DNA of 64,000 nucleotides from Paralithodes platypus (GCA_032716605.1 CM064509.1:41523334-41587333); one strand, 5' to 3'; shown: positions 11,031 to 22,548, counted from the first letter of the stretch. Numbers and translations: made by a program. Notes: generated by a model not told the origin, from the sequence alone.

Positions 11031-11172
11031 GGAACCTGGTTGATAGTCTCGTGGATATCATCACGTGATGGGTTTCTTAGACTTTACCATCATGACTGTG
11101 TTTCGCTACCCCAAACGTCAACTCGGGTAACAGAGTATTTGGGTGGCGGGATTTTTGCGAGGGCATTACAGA
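11031..11172 (-). mobile_element. L-module, reverse copy, no tRNA-like part
   Basis: This is the reverse complement of 9541-9690, ending ggcgggatttttgcgagggc. With the copy at 9541 it forms an inverted pair around the polyprotein relic. The tRNA-like sequence is absent; it stops at gttcct. Confidence 0.8.
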
Positions 11173-11280
11173 TTTAATTAAGATAATCCAAGCATAAGCC
11201 TGATTAGTGTATAGTAAAAGAACTTATATATAGAGAATGTTTAAAATTATCCTCCATCTGCTTCACAATTGATTTACGTA

Positions 11281-11895
11281 TTAACCCGGGAACTGCGGGA
11301 AGACTCTTAAGAGTTCCCCCGGCAGACTGCGGGAAGACTCGTAAGAGTCAGAGAAAAAAAAAATCAACTTTAAACATCGAAAAAAAAAATATATTTTTAT
11401 TTTTTTTTTGTCCCTGGGCCATGCAAAATATCACTCCTCTACCTCCCCTCCTTCCCCACTTTCCTCCCCTTCTTCAGTTATCACCTATTTTCCCTGTTAT
11501 TCCCTTATTCTGAGGTATATTTCCGTGCTAACATTAGCGAGTTGCAAGCAGGGCATTGTCATCACTGTTAGCAAGCGAGTGCAAGAGAGAGAGAGAGAGT
11601 ATCGATCGACAGTGTCTCTCCAGCCTTGGGGGAAATTGGCGGGAAAGGAGGTTGCCTCACCCATACATTATGTAACTCCCGGCCTGTATCGCCGATTTTG
11701 ACCATCCAAACGCTGTTTTCACTTGTTTTATTGTTGTAACAGGTTAATACCTTTATAATCAACCTATAATAGGCACATATGGATAAGTATTAATGCTATT
11801 TATGGTAAAATTAATATTTTAGTGATGGAAACAGCTCAAATACATGCGCACAGGCAGAGGTGTCTAATTACCCCCATGCGCACTTCAGAGGTTAA
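11281..11895. mobile_element. Possible pB-type element with TTAA ends
   Basis: TTAA lies at both ends, and the ends align imperfectly as inverted repeats (ttaacccgggaactgcg against ttaacctctgaagtgcg). Inside are two copies of actgcgggaagactc, each followed by a short palindrome, and a (GA)n run near 11585. No coding region is seen. Confidence 0.45.
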
Positions 11896-12326
11896 TAATT
11901 ATATAATCATAAACATCTCATTACTATATGTAGCAACAGCAGCAGCAGTAATAGTAACATTAATCATACATACAGTATAATCCCAATGAAGGCTATGTAG
12001 GCAATAAATAACCAACTTTAATATAAAACTAAACTTCGTAATATAATAATAACATATGGGAAGGGTGAAGCTGAAGATAACTTATGCCTCAAAATACATA
12101 AGAAACATTAAGCTCATCAATATGTAAATCAAATGAAAGTCCTTAAATAATGCAATGATAAAACAATACATCAAGGTTTATAAAAATATACACATTAAAA
12201 CATAATAAAAATCAGGTTTAAGCAAAACAAATCTGACTCATGAGAGCGAATAACCATAATATATACAGGGCCCACGTCTGTCCTCATGCCTTTGAACCTG
12301 AAATACTGGGTGCGAAGGGAATTTAG
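11896..12326. other. Unassigned AT-rich sequence
   Basis: No coding frame or recognised repeat family was seen up to about 12270. After that, flank of the tRNA-like repeat begins. Confidence 0.5.
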
Positions 12327-12458
12327 CCCTCCTGAAAACTCCCCAAGTTTTGAGATGCCTGGCGCGGGGCTCGAACCCTGGAGGGATTTTAACCCTCCTG
12401 AAAACTCCCCAGGTTTTGAGATGCCTGGTGTGGGGTTCGAACCCTGGTTAGTGACCAT
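12327..12458 (-). repeat. 66-bp tandem duplication, 2 copies
   Basis: ccctcctgaaaactcccc recurs at 12327 and 12393, and each copy is followed by ttttgagatgcctgg and a B-box-like ttcgaaccctgg or ctcgaaccctgg. The unit includes the 3' side of the tRNA-like sequence. Confidence 0.9.
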
Positions 12459-12515
12459 ATCACCCGTAGGTCAACCAGACCCGCGCGCTAACCCACTGTA
12501 CTACCACGGACGTAC
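12428..12515 (-). mobile_element. tRNA-like sequence, second copy
   Basis: Read on the minus strand it has acgtccgtggtagtacagtg, gggttagcgcgcgggtctgg and the B box ggttcgaacccc, matching 9717-9812. It again lies immediately 3' of an L-module, with the same junction sequence. Confidence 0.75.
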
Positions 12516-12536
12516 AATAGGATAGTAACCTTAGTT

Positions 12537-12685
12537 CTCCTTGAAAGAACCAGGTGATAGTCTCGTGGTGATTCACGTGATGGGTTTATTAGACTTCGCC
12601 ATCAACGACTATTTTACACTATCCCAGATGTCAACTCGGGTAGTACAGTATTGGGGTTGCGGGATTTTTTCGAGGGCATTACAGA
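12537..12685 (-). mobile_element. L-module as LINE 3' UTR
   Basis: On the minus strand this follows straight after the stop codon of the LINE frame ending ITARIQWVL (stop at 12679-12681). It continues taatgccctcgaaaaaatcc. This placement is why I call the L-module a LINE 3' UTR. Confidence 0.75.
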
Positions 12686-13805
12686 ACCCATTGTATTCTA
12701 GCTGTTATAATATCCAGATTTTCTTCCAATATACTAACATTATAAGTACTTCGAAAACGCTTGATATTGTGTTGCATAAATAGTCCGTCCATAATAAAAG
12801 GAATATTACATTTGATCAAAGGGTTACGTGATCTAAAAACTCTCTTACAATATCTAGCTTGTACTAGAGCTACTCGGTGCTTAAAGGTGAATTACATAAG
12901 CTGCATATCTAGTAAGATGTATATTTTTGGATGCATCAAAACATATTAGGGATGCTCAGGTTTGTGTATAATAAAGTAAATTTGCGTCAGTAAAGAAAAC
13001 AAATATTTAACATTTTTATATCTGGCGGCATCTGGTAGTTGACTGTCTTGCAAATTTCGCGCCTTCCAGTATTGTGATGACGTCATAGATTCTGATAGTT
13101 GTCAGGCAACAGAAATTTACCTTTAACTTGACCCAATTTATTTTATATGTTAGGGGCAAATTTAAGGATATTCCCAATAATGGTGTATTACTAGAGCATT
13201 TAACGTTCTGCTGAATAACTTATCTCACTTTGTTTTCATCTTTGTGTAATTCACCTTTAAGGAGCAACTGATTACACCGAGCTGCTGTGATGTGACTGCT
13301 GGAAAATGATGGTACTTCTCACATTCGTTTTAGTGCCTTGCTAAATCCAGTTTCAAATTATTTAAAGATTTGAGAATTAAGTCATATCATGATTCCATAA
13401 ATTAAGGCCATAGTCAGGTAAACAATAAGAGTTAAAAAGAAATAGTGGAGTTTGTTTACCTACTGATTTAAGATTCCTAAAAACATTATTAAATTAGGCA
13501 TACAAATTGTTTAGTCTAAAATTAATATCATTATTGTCTTTAAAATTGAAGTTTATCATATGACCAAGGTACTTGTAACTTTTCACTACCTGCAGCCTAT
13601 CACCAGCAAGCTCGAAGCTCTGAGTTGGCTCATCACTCTTATTGCTAAATATCATGCATATGGATATATTTCTGTTGATGATTAATGAGTGTATATCAAT
13701 GCCAGTTTTGAGTTTATCATACCGAACATCCATCAGAGAGATAGAGCTTGATAAAAGCACCAAGTCGTCCGCGTACGCCAGGATATTGCATCTTGTTATT
13801 CCAAT
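12679..13805 (-). pseudogene. Non-LTR reverse transcriptase relic, split by a MITE
   Basis: Minus-strand reading gives the RT catalytic block NILAYADDLVLLSSS near 13750-13790. Next come KSYKYLGHMINFNF (thumb region), LFLFNSYCLPDYGLNLW, SSHITAARCNQLLL and, beyond the MITE at 12881-13260, HRVALVQARYCKRVF through ITARIQWVL and a stop. There are in-frame stops near 13490, 13400 and 13320. The 5' part, including the endonuclease, is missing. The L-module follows as 3' UTR. The clade is uncertain; the YADD and LFNSYC-type blocks resemble RTE/CR1-type or related LINEs. Confidence 0.75.
12881..13260. mobile_element. TTAA-bounded MITE inserted in the LINE relic
   Basis: Inverted ends are ttaaaggtgaattaca on the left and tgtaattcacctttaa on the right, 16 bp identical. 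If the element and one TTAA are removed, the interrupted LINE frame reads straight through CNQLLL-K-HRVALV. That gives the empty site and confirms TTAA duplication. It is non-coding, 380 bp. Confidence 0.9.
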
Positions 13806-14017
13806 ATAGTATATAAATATATATTATATAAATAGTTGTGTGTGAATTTTGTGTTTTGTCTGTGTTTGTTCGCTGTTTTGTGTTTTCCTGTTCTTGCTCT
13901 GTCTTGAGTCGGCCACTCCCAAGACAAATATAAAATAAAATAATAATAATAAAAAAATAGAGGATTTTTTATTTGTATTTGTTTTGGAAAAGTGGGGATT
14001 GGGCCTCAGCATATAGA

Positions 14018-14021
<4 letters not shown>

Positions 14022-14085
<64 letters not shown>

Positions 14086-14092
14086 TATATAT
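14022..14092. repeat. (TA)n microsatellite
   Basis: A long TA run with one cag interruption. The 13806-14021 flank holds an A-rich tail-like tract (aaataaaataataataataa) that may be the tail of an unidentified retroposon. Confidence 0.95.
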
Positions 14093-14302
14093 TAATATTC
14101 ATAATTTCTCGTTTATTTTTCTTAACTTTTATATATTGCATGAATTCCGTTTTCCTCTACTACTTTCCATATACCAGTATTGTCTTTTCTGGTGCACGTT
14201 AACCCTTTCCTGATTGTTTCTTGATTTTCCCATTGTTCTTACTCTCTTGCTTTTTCATTCTTGCCGTTCGCCATTTTTCTCTTACTGGTTCTTGTTTGTT
14301 AT

Positions 14303-14398
14303 TTATTAATTTATTTAGTTAGTTTAGTGTATATATTTAGTTACCGGTATATATTAATTTATTTAGTTAGTTTAGTGTATATATTTAGTTACCGGTAT
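14303..14398. repeat. 48-bp tandem duplication
   Basis: Two copies of an AT-rich 48-bp unit containing attaatttatttagttagt and ttaccggtat. Confidence 0.9.
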
Positions 14399-14455
14399 GT
14401 ATTTTATATTTCATTTATAGTGTGGGGTTTTTCGTGCGTGTTGGTGGTGATCCCG

Positions 14456-14839
14456 TTAAGGGGGGAAACCGGATTTGTTTTGTCTTTCTCTCCTTTTCTC
14501 TCTCTCTCTGGCTAGTATCCATTCTGCCTCATTCAACCTACTGTTTTAAGACGTTTACCCCCATCCAGGTGTCAATATTTTCCTGGCGAGCGGTAGCGAG
14601 CCAGCATATATATATATTTTTGTTTTGACAGCAAGCTAAATTTGTACATTTTTCGATAGAAAAATTTCTCCGGCAAAGCCGGATTCCTCCATACAATGCT
14701 GGCTCGCTATCGCTCGCCAGGAAGAATCGACACCTGGATGGGGATAAACGTCTTAAAACAGTTGGCTGAAAATGGGGCCGAATGGATACAAGCCAGGGAC
14801 AGAGAGAAAAGGAGAGAAAGATAACACAAATCCGGTTAA
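14456..14839. mobile_element. MITE-B foldback element, complete
   Basis: TTAA lies at both ends (14456 and 14836). The two arms, about 150 bp each, are inverted copies of one another: ccggatttgttttgtctttc, ggctagtatccattc, gttttaagacgttta and cctggcgagcggtagcgagc on the left reappear reversed on the right. The centre has the tccggcaaagccgga hairpin and tttttcgatagaaaaat. It is non-coding and would fold on itself. Confidence 0.85.
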
Positions 14840-14904
14840 GTGCTTACGTTTAATCTGTGGTGGTGGCTAGGGCTTCACGGATTATGTCATGCGTGGTGTG
14901 CTCA

Positions 14905-14905
<1 letters not shown>

Positions 14906-14952
<47 letters not shown>

Positions 14953-14963
14953 ACTCACTCACT
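14906..14963. repeat. (TC)n and (ACTC)n microsatellite
   Basis: A TC run followed by several ACTC units. Confidence 0.95.
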
Positions 14964-14967
14964 CGAA

Positions 14968-15535
14968 ATGACTGACTTTGAAAAGGATTTGGGTGTTCTG
15001 ATTAGCAGTGACAAAGTTTTCCAATCAGTGCATTGAAGTAGAGAAGAAATCTCAGAAATTAGTGGGGTATAATTATTTAGAGGCAATTTAAGTATAGAAA
15101 TAAAGAAATAGTCCTCACACTTTACAACGCTCTGATAGGGCCTCTCCTGGAGTATGCTGGCGCTACAAAGTATATTCCATCAATTACAAGACTGAGCTAT
15201 GAGGACTGGTTGAGAGCTCTTGATCTCTTTCCATTGGAGACACAGACTATGAGGTCAGCTCATTGAAGTTTTTAGAATACTTAATGGGTTTGACAATGTG
15301 GATTATAGCAAAATGTTTTAGTCTCAATATGAATACAACACGCAACCATGGCTGGCAATTAGAATTGAAAAGGTTTAGCACTAGTATTTGGGGAAACTTG
15401 TTCACATATAAGATCAGATTCTGTTCTACCTGGAACAAACTTCCCTCAAAAGTTGTAAATAGTTCTCCAGTAGAGCAATTCGAGAATAGAGTAGATAGTA
15501 TTTTGCACACTGTAAATAGTGTAGTGCACTAAACA
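14968..15535 (+). pseudogene. CR1-like LINE reverse transcriptase, C-terminal relic
   Basis: Readable blocks are TDFEKDLGVLISSDK, EIVLTLYNALIGPLLEYA, SYEDWLRALDLFPLETQTM, LIEVFRILNGFDNVDYSKMF and a C-terminal segment FCSTWNKLPSKVVNSSPVEQ that stops at about 15532. The order matches the C-terminal third of the intact copy at 53072-54842 (DLGVTISSN, LTLYNSLVRPLLEYC, LIQVFKIIKGIDNM). Several stops and frameshifts divide it, and the catalytic half of the RT is missing. Confidence 0.8.
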
Positions 15536-16014
15536 GTCTCTCTCCTTCCACTTCCAGTATCTCCTCGGAATGGACGGCAAGGTCTCTGAGATACTAACTA
15601 TGACTTGTAACTCCTTGTAACACACACACATACTCTCTTTCTCTCTCTCTCACACACACACACACAACTTACTTGAGGAGGTTCGGCCACCCATCATCAG
15701 TATCAGCGAGAGCTACTGCTCCCGAGTCTGTTTGCTACCAGTGCTTGATTGACTAGACTATTCTTTTCTGCTCGAAGCATGGCTGATCAGGCATTGTTTT
15801 GAGCTGGTTGTCCCTTGAAGATTTCCGTTGGCACATCCATCAGATTTTTCACTGGCTAAATTGTTGAAGAGACTATGACCCCTATTTGTCAACCAGGAGA
15901 CATTAGTGTACCCAGAGCTTCCCTACACTTTTATTTAGGGGTGGGATGTTACGTTTGCTATCCCTCCCTCCCCCTCCCCTGTCGCTCCAATTCCATGATA
16001 TTGTCATGTGCAGG
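15536..16014. other. Unassigned sequence with CA/CT microsatellite
   Basis: Short CA and TC runs lie at about 15618-15665. The rest shows no gene or repeat family. Confidence 0.5.
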
Positions 16015-16351
16015 TTAAGGGGAGATTTCCACTTGAGGGATTTTTTTCTCGACCCCTTTCTCTCTCATGTTCAGCCCCATTGCTTTTTAGATTTTAAGAC
16101 GCTCACCCCCTTTAGTTTGGCGATTTTAAGAACTTTCGCCCTATTTCTGTCAATTTTAAGAACTTAAGTGCCATTTAGGTGTCTATTTTTTCCTGGCGAG
16201 CGATAACGAGCCTGTAATTTGAGACGAACCGGCCTTCGGCCGGGAAATTTTTCTACCGAAAAATGTACAAATTTATCTTGAAAGGGGCTCAAGGGGGTGT
16301 CATCTTAAGCTTGAAGGATATCTACAGACCAAACTAAAAACCTCCCCTTAA
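16015..16351 (+). mobile_element. MITE-A element, complete
   Basis: TTAA lies at 16015 and 16348. The ends are ttaaggggagatttccac and aaaacctccccttaa. The core has gcgagcgataacgagc, the 6-bp-stem ccggccttcggccgg hairpin and the ctaccgaaaaatgt hairpin. At 337 bp this is a good reference copy for the family. Confidence 0.88.
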
Positions 16352-16439
16352 GTGATGTATTGGCGATGTAGGCTGTCAATATATACAACCCTCTTACTTC
16401 CACACTATTTTATGCTACTTGAAAAGGGTTTCTTTTCCA

Positions 16440-16690
16440 TATTTAATCGAGGGTGCTGTTATATGTACCTGTTTCGCCCCATTAATATAGTGATTTTAAG
16501 ACGTCTTACACCTTAAGTTCATCGATGATCAGAAGTTGCGCCACATTTACAGTAGGCGTTGATTATGTCGGGTGAGGCTGAGCGATAGTAAGCCTGCAAT
16601 TTAGGAGATTCCGACCTTTAGCCAGTTTTCTTTTATCTTCAAGGGGGTCTGGGGAGGTGATTTACTAGTCTAGGGGGCAAACTAACAATA
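16440..16690 (+). mobile_element. Diverged MITE-A relative
   Basis: Scattered family motifs survive in order: attttaagacgtctta, gagcgatagtaagcctgcaa, gattccgacctttagccag and tctagggggcaaacta. The hairpin is no longer paired and the ends are lost, so this copy is older than its neighbours. Confidence 0.6.
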
Positions 16691-16691
16691 A

Positions 16692-17476
16692 ATAGCTCGT
16701 AAATGGCAAACACAATCAATCCTGTAAATGGCAAACACAATCAATCCTGTAAATGGCAAACACAATCAATCCTGTAAATGGCAAACACAATCAATCCTGT
16801 AAATGGCAAACACAATCAATCCTGTAAATGGCAAACACAATCAATCCTGTAAATGGCAAACACAATCAATCCTGTAAATGGCAAACACAATCAATCCTGT
16901 AAATGGCAAACACAATCAATCCTGTAAATGGCAAACACAATCAATCCTGTAAATGGCAAACAATCAATCCTGTAAATGGCAAACACAATCAATCCTGTAA
17001 ATGGCAAACACAATCAATTCTGTAAATGGCAAACACAATCAATCCTGTAAATGGCAAACACAATCAATCCTGTAAATGGCAAACACAATCAATCCTGTAA
17101 ATGGCAAACACAATCAATCCTGTAAATGGCAAACACAATCAATCCTGTAAATGGCAAACACAATCAATCCTGTAAATGGCAAACACAATCAATCCTGTAA
17201 ATGGCAAACACAATCAATCCTGTAAATGGCAAACACAATCAATCCTGTAAATGGCAAACACAATCAATCCTGTAAATGGCAAACACAATCAATCCTGTAA
17301 ATGGCAAACACAATCAATCCTGTAAATGGCAAACACAATCAATCCTGTAAATGGCAAACACAATCAATCCTGTAAATGGCAAACACAATCAATCCTGTAA
17401 ATGGCAAACACAATCAATCCTGTAAATGGCAAACACAATCAATCCTGTAAATGGCAAACACAATCAATCCTGTAAA
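16692..17476. repeat. 25-bp minisatellite, ~31 copies
   Basis: The unit starts tgtaaatggcaaacacaatc. The array is almost invariant. One unit lacks two bases (aaacaatc) and one has attctg for atcctg. Confidence 0.98.
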
Positions 17477-19560
17477 TGATAATAATGGTTGATGTGCTAT
17501 TTTAAGAGCATAATCTTGGGTTCGTAATGAAGACATTTGACAACAAGCAGGAAGCACAGTTTACAAGCTTTATTGACTTACTAGCTGCAGTGTGGAGCAG
17601 ACCAAATGTCTCTCCCAATATCACGTGACTTTATACATAACCAATATATATATAATTCTTCTATTAAGTTATTGCCTATTCTATTCTAAGGTACACACAA
17701 ATATACTGTATATATTGTTGAAGGTAGGAGTAATAAATATTCTATTCTAAGGTACACACAAATATACTGTATATAAATTGTTGAAGGTAGGAGTAATAAA
17801 TATTGTGCCAAATGATTGGTTACTACTCTCATTAGGGAATCCAACCACCTGTGGGGGATCTTCCCACGCACACAATATATTATGTATGGGAAGGAGCACA
17901 CAAACAGACACTGTGTGAACAATGGAGTGGCTGGCCTGAACTATGGAGCTCAACGGGTTTTAGCGGGTGGTTCTAATTTTCTTTACACCATTGGTGGTAC
18001 ACTCAGATTACTAATTTACAAATCAGGGAAGTGCCGACGTTATAAACTTCCCGAATTTCAACTGAACTGAACTGAACATGTACAAATGCTTAAAGCGCTT
18101 ATCCAGGGGAACAGGAAAGGTGTCAAGTCTCTGTACCGCACTAGGCCTAAATCAATTTATAATATAGGAAACGGGTAGTGGTAATCTAGTTATAACTGGC
18201 TGAGGTGGCAAGGCTCTGGTGGAAGTTGTTAGAATTATACTCCATGTCTAGGACTATTATATGTATTACTAGGCTAAACCCATCACATATAGCCGCTCAA
18301 ACAAATCCTCTACATCACTACCTGACACCAGACGAGATGCTACAATTGCCACCATCACACCAGATATACCAACAACACCAGGCAAGACCATCACCACAGC
18401 ATAACAACACCACGAGGCTCCCAGAAAGAAGATAGTGTACAGTCAGGTACAGAAGGACCAACATCGCCACATTAAGAAGGGACACTTACGCCCCTCTTCC
18501 GCCAAGAAGTCGACTCACCTGCCCGCAAACTTCTGAGGGGTCCTCTTAATCCCCCCGGAATACGCCCCCCTGGACTTATGACCTTTTGACCCCCGCACAC
18601 CTGCCCTGGGACGTCTCAGCTGAAGTCGTCACTACTCCGACGAAAACCTAAATAAGGCAAGCAATTCTAGGGCTTGATTTAACTAACATGTTAGCAATCG
18701 AGTCCTAAAATTACCCTCCCATTCAAGGAAAGAATTGAAGCCATGGTGAATATCTTTCGAGGTCTGAGGAGTTCTTTTATCTTTAGAATTGATCTTTAGA
18801 ATTTTATCTTTATCTAGTTCTTTAGAATTGCTATTATCACATGCCATGGTATAGTGACTAATAATAAGATCCCTAATAGGCTGCACTTTTGGTATCAGAA
18901 GTATAACCCGCGGACATGTCCCCACTTTACTTCTTTTACTAAAACCGCACTTTAAAGCTATAGAAAAATACTTGCCATGGTAAAGGTCATTGGACTAGTT
19001 TAGGGCTTTACGAGGTACCATTAACTCCGGCACTCGACATATATAAGTCCTTAGTGTATCTGTCCGACGCCATGGTCGAGGACACTTACAATTAAAAGGT
19101 TTCAACACCGCCCCAGAGTTCTTTGAACCTCTTATAACGGTCAGTGGCAGATCGAGTGAAATGATTAAGTTCATGATCTTACTATCTCCTCGCGTTAGCC
19201 CGATATGTTGTCACTGTGTCATGACACTAGAGACATCATATGAAAGACCCCAAGTCAAGAGTACCGAAACGGAACTTCATCACTGATTAGCATAACGGTC
19301 AGGATAGACGAGTACCTCTAGCCCCAGGACATGTCCTAGCTAAGTTAGTCCGATGAAAGTGCCCAATGTCATGACATCAAGGAACTATCATTTAAGACCC
19401 AAAACCAGCTAATCCATCTGTATCCCAAACTACTCATCCACACGGCAGGCCCACCTGAATGGCCCAACGGAGAACTAGAAGACCAACCAGCTGTTATTTC
19501 ATCTCATCACATACTCCAACTCCAAGTGTTAGTCTAGGAGTAAATGTTGAAAACTCACAC
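17477..19560. other. Unassigned sequence with a ~60-bp duplication
   Basis: Two tandem copies of ~60 bp (ctaaggtacacacaaatata, then ttgttgaaggtaggagtaat) lie at about 17678-17802, and three actga units near 18060. The remainder has moderate GC and no frame with a recognisable domain. It may be part of a degraded LTR element, but I saw no motif to prove it. Confidence 0.4.
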
Positions 19561-19564
19561 ATAA

Positions 19565-19840
19565 TGATGCACCAGTGAAATAAGGTGAATATAGCTAAAC
19601 ACGACAGAGTCCCCAAGCATCGACTCTGCCTAAATTACACCAGTGCGAAAGGTGCCATAATAAGTTAGAGTCCACAAATATTAACTCTGTTTATTTCTGT
19701 ACCAGTGAGACAAGGTGAAGAGCTAAAACTACAGAGTCCCTCAATTTAAACTCTTTTTCATTTGCATCATTTAGACTGAATTATTTCCTCAGTGCGAAAG
19801 AGGATTGTTTTCTCAGACAGAGTCCCGCATTTTTACTCTG
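19565..19840 (+). repeat. Four spaced repeats of an AGAGTCC...ACTCT stem-loop motif
   Basis: The motif agagtcc, 10-13 nt, then actct occurs at 19606, 19667, 19733 and 19819. Three of the motifs are preceded by an accagtgaRataaggtg-like or cagtgcgaaag-like block. Spacing is 61, 66 and 86 bp. This looks like a decayed tandem repeat in a regulatory region such as an LTR U3, which is an inference. Confidence 0.5.
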
Positions 19841-20155
19841 ATTTTGATCCAGGTTCTTATGACAGTTCCTATATATTGTGTGAGAAAATTCAAGATAGAC
19901 ACAGCTAATATATTCCTAGTCCCATTGCGGATCCTCGCCCGTGCTCGGTATATTATAGTTTAACTATTTATTCATGTATAAGCATTAGTATCGTTAACCT
20001 TAGGAGTATATAAATAAAACTGTTTATAAATGTACTCAGCGTTATATGTTACCCTTTGTTTCTTCTGTGCATGTGTTGTGTGATTTTAACTTCTCCAGTT
20101 AAGTAGAACCTACCAAATCCAATCTAAACCTGGTAAAAATCCTGGTGTAACAATT
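19841..20155 (+). other. Possible LTR-like region
   Basis: A TATA-like gtatataaataaaac near 20010 is followed by T-rich, promoter/terminator-like sequence. tggtgtaaca near 20150 could be an LTR end. No matching second LTR was found in the window, so this is weak. Confidence 0.2.
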
Positions 20156-20177
20156 CTACTCACCAAGGACTTACGCT

Positions 20178-20263
20178 GCCAATTTCTGTATAAGTATGTG
20201 CCAATTTCTGTATAAGTATGTGCCAATTTCTGTATAAGTATGTGCCAATTTCTGTATAAGTAT
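20178..20263. repeat. 22-bp tandem repeat, 4 copies
   Basis: Four copies of gccaatttctgtataagtat plus gt, identical. This unit is unrelated to the large 22-bp array at 47775. Confidence 0.95.
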
Positions 20264-20997
20264 GATAACACAACTAATATCAGAATTATAAGGCGGAATA
20301 CAGGGGTCAATATGGCTTTAATTGGTACGTGAGGCGTCAAGGGAAAATTACGATTATCACTGACTGGGCAAGCTTTCTCCTGGGATGCGGGGGGAATCTC
20401 ACCTAATGGCATGTCAGAGGAGGCGACTAAAAGTATAAAGGGGAAGCCTGCTAAGGTGGGGCGTCGGTGATATGTGATTCTCGTATTATCTTTACTTCAG
20501 TACAATGTATATATTTCGTTTTAGAAACGGGGAAAAGGGATATCTCTTAAAGTTACGGTCGCAAGGGGAGAGGTTCACAAATAAGGTTAATCATTAAACA
20601 CAAGCTGGGCGTGTGGTTCTAGATTTGGTACTCACATGGTGGTTGAACCGTTGCAATCCTGGGGTTCTGGAGCAGCCTTCTTGCTGGTCCATGGAGAATG
20701 GCCTCATTGCTCTTGGGGCACATATTGCTGGGGCATCGTATGCTTGTGGGCCGGCCATACTTCTAGGCCAACTTCAGCTTACCACAGTTACACAGCAGGG
20801 ATACCGTCGTCTCTTAGGGGTATGTCTGCTTGTATCCGGACTGTACCCTGTCCTGCAGAGGGTTCAACATACTTCGCTTCTCCACGTATAGCAATCCCTG
20901 GGGACGGAGCCTTTTCACGTCCTAAGGTTATTTTCTTGTTGTGCTTGGACCTCATCTTTCTCTTGCGACTCTCGCAGTATACTTGACAGTTTTTTGT
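20264..20997. other. Unassigned sequence
   Basis: Two overlapping plus-strand open frames of about 90-115 codons exist at 20613-20986, but neither shows a recognisable motif. They may be chance frames opposite the minus-strand relic. Confidence 0.4.
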
Positions 20998-21500
20998 TCA
21001 CTCTTCTTCGAGTTGCATAAAATAGGAGTCGGGATATAAGTCAATCAATTGTCTTAGGTCCCTCTGCTCTTCGAACAAATGTGGATGTGTGATTTGGGTA
21101 GGGGCCGTTACCACTCGGAACAATGCTTCTTCTTCTTCAGACTCAGTAGTGTGGGTCGTGCAGGACTGGGGGCTAAGTGATTGGGAGTCAGGGAGAGAGC
21201 CCTGCTGAGGGTGTAGGGGAGGAGAGGGGAGAGACGGCTGTTGGCTGGGGTGGTGACGTAGTAACTGAGGAGTTCCTTTGATCTCTTTAGGTGGTTCTGG
21301 GTTCCTTGCCCTGGTCAATCACCTGTTTGGATTTCTGATGACGTCATTAGCTAGGCTCACAGGCTAATTGAGTAGGCTCAGGAGCTAGCTTAGGCTCGCG
21401 GGCTAGCTGGGTATTCGGCTCAGTGTCTAGCGTGGATGGCTCAAGTAGCATTAATGACACAGGGTCGGAAGTAATGGGGATAATAGGCGGGTCGACGGAG
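20998..21500 (-). pseudogene. Degenerate Pro/Glu-rich frame
   Basis: A minus-strand frame, MTRARNPEPPKEIKGT to YFMQLEEE (21318-20998), is rich in P, S and E. It resembles a gag/pol linker or a disordered coding segment. The same strand upstream reads an EP-repeat (PNTQLAREPKLAPEPTQLAC) to a stop near 21350, and downstream a basic stretch CESRKRKMRSKHNKK follows the stop. No catalytic motif was found. It is likely a broken retroelement ORF, but the function is unknown. Confidence 0.35.
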
Positions 21501-22548
21501 TAAGAGATCCGTGTCTTTTTTTATTTTATTTTTTGGGGGGAGGGAGGGATTCGGGGACAAAATTGGGTAAAGATTATACCGTTATTAAATATGCATCTCT
21601 TATTTCGAAATACCCTATATTTGTATATTTTCGTATTCTAGTAACTGACAAAAGGTGTTTCTTGAATTTAATCTCAATAGTTTTTATATATTGTGTCTAG
21701 TTTTGGAATTAGGAGATTAGAAACTTAGGTGATTTTTGTTTAGATATTTTACAAATTCTGAGAAAGTTCTGTGCACAAATGGAGGGGAAATAAGAGATTG
21801 TAATAAAAAAATATGGATATTTGTATAAGCTTTCCAATGATATATGAATCATCATTGTATGACCAGTATTTTATGAGCTGATGGCATTCGAAATATGGTA
21901 TTTTGCATTATGAGAAAATTGCCCGCAAAGTTTGATTAGTGTTTTTCACTAGGGAAATTTATTCGGAAATTATTCCTGTTTAATTTTATTAATTTATGCA
22001 TACGGTATAATTATATTAGTCCATGTAGATATATAAACAACCTTACTAGTTTCTTTTGGTACCTGGTTCCCTCTTAAAGAGATAATTCCAAAATCAGTAT
22101 ATCATACTGGCTGCAATAGTCTGCCACCTACTCATCCCACAAAAGGGGCTTTCGGCTCTCTACTTTTACAGGATTGTAGAGGAATGCTGGGGCGAATATA
22201 GGCCTAACTTAAAATCCATAAATTTTAAATTTTTGGTGGATTTTTACAGGGCGATCCCTTAAGGGTTCACAAATTAAAACTGTGTGGGGCATTTTTTCAG
22301 ATAAGTCTCTTTGGACTTACAACAAATTCTGGCGACCTTTTTATTACTATTATTTATGCAATATTTATTACAATTTCAGTACCAATACATTTATCTACTT
22401 AATCTTATATGGGATAGTGTGCTTGAGTCATGTGATAAGTAGGTTAGAATGAGGCATAGATATTTGTTGGGGTCATTCAAACTTTACATTACCTCAACGA
22501 CACCATGCAAGATAAACTGGTAAAAACAGTAAAGATATTAAAAACTCA
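21501..22548. other. Unassigned AT-rich sequence
   Basis: About 1 kb with no coding frame, tandem repeat or recognised element. Confidence 0.5.

Noticed and set aside
16692..17476. CRISPR-like or telomeric repeat
   Set aside because: The 25-bp units have no spacers and do not resemble a telomere motif; it is a plain minisatellite.
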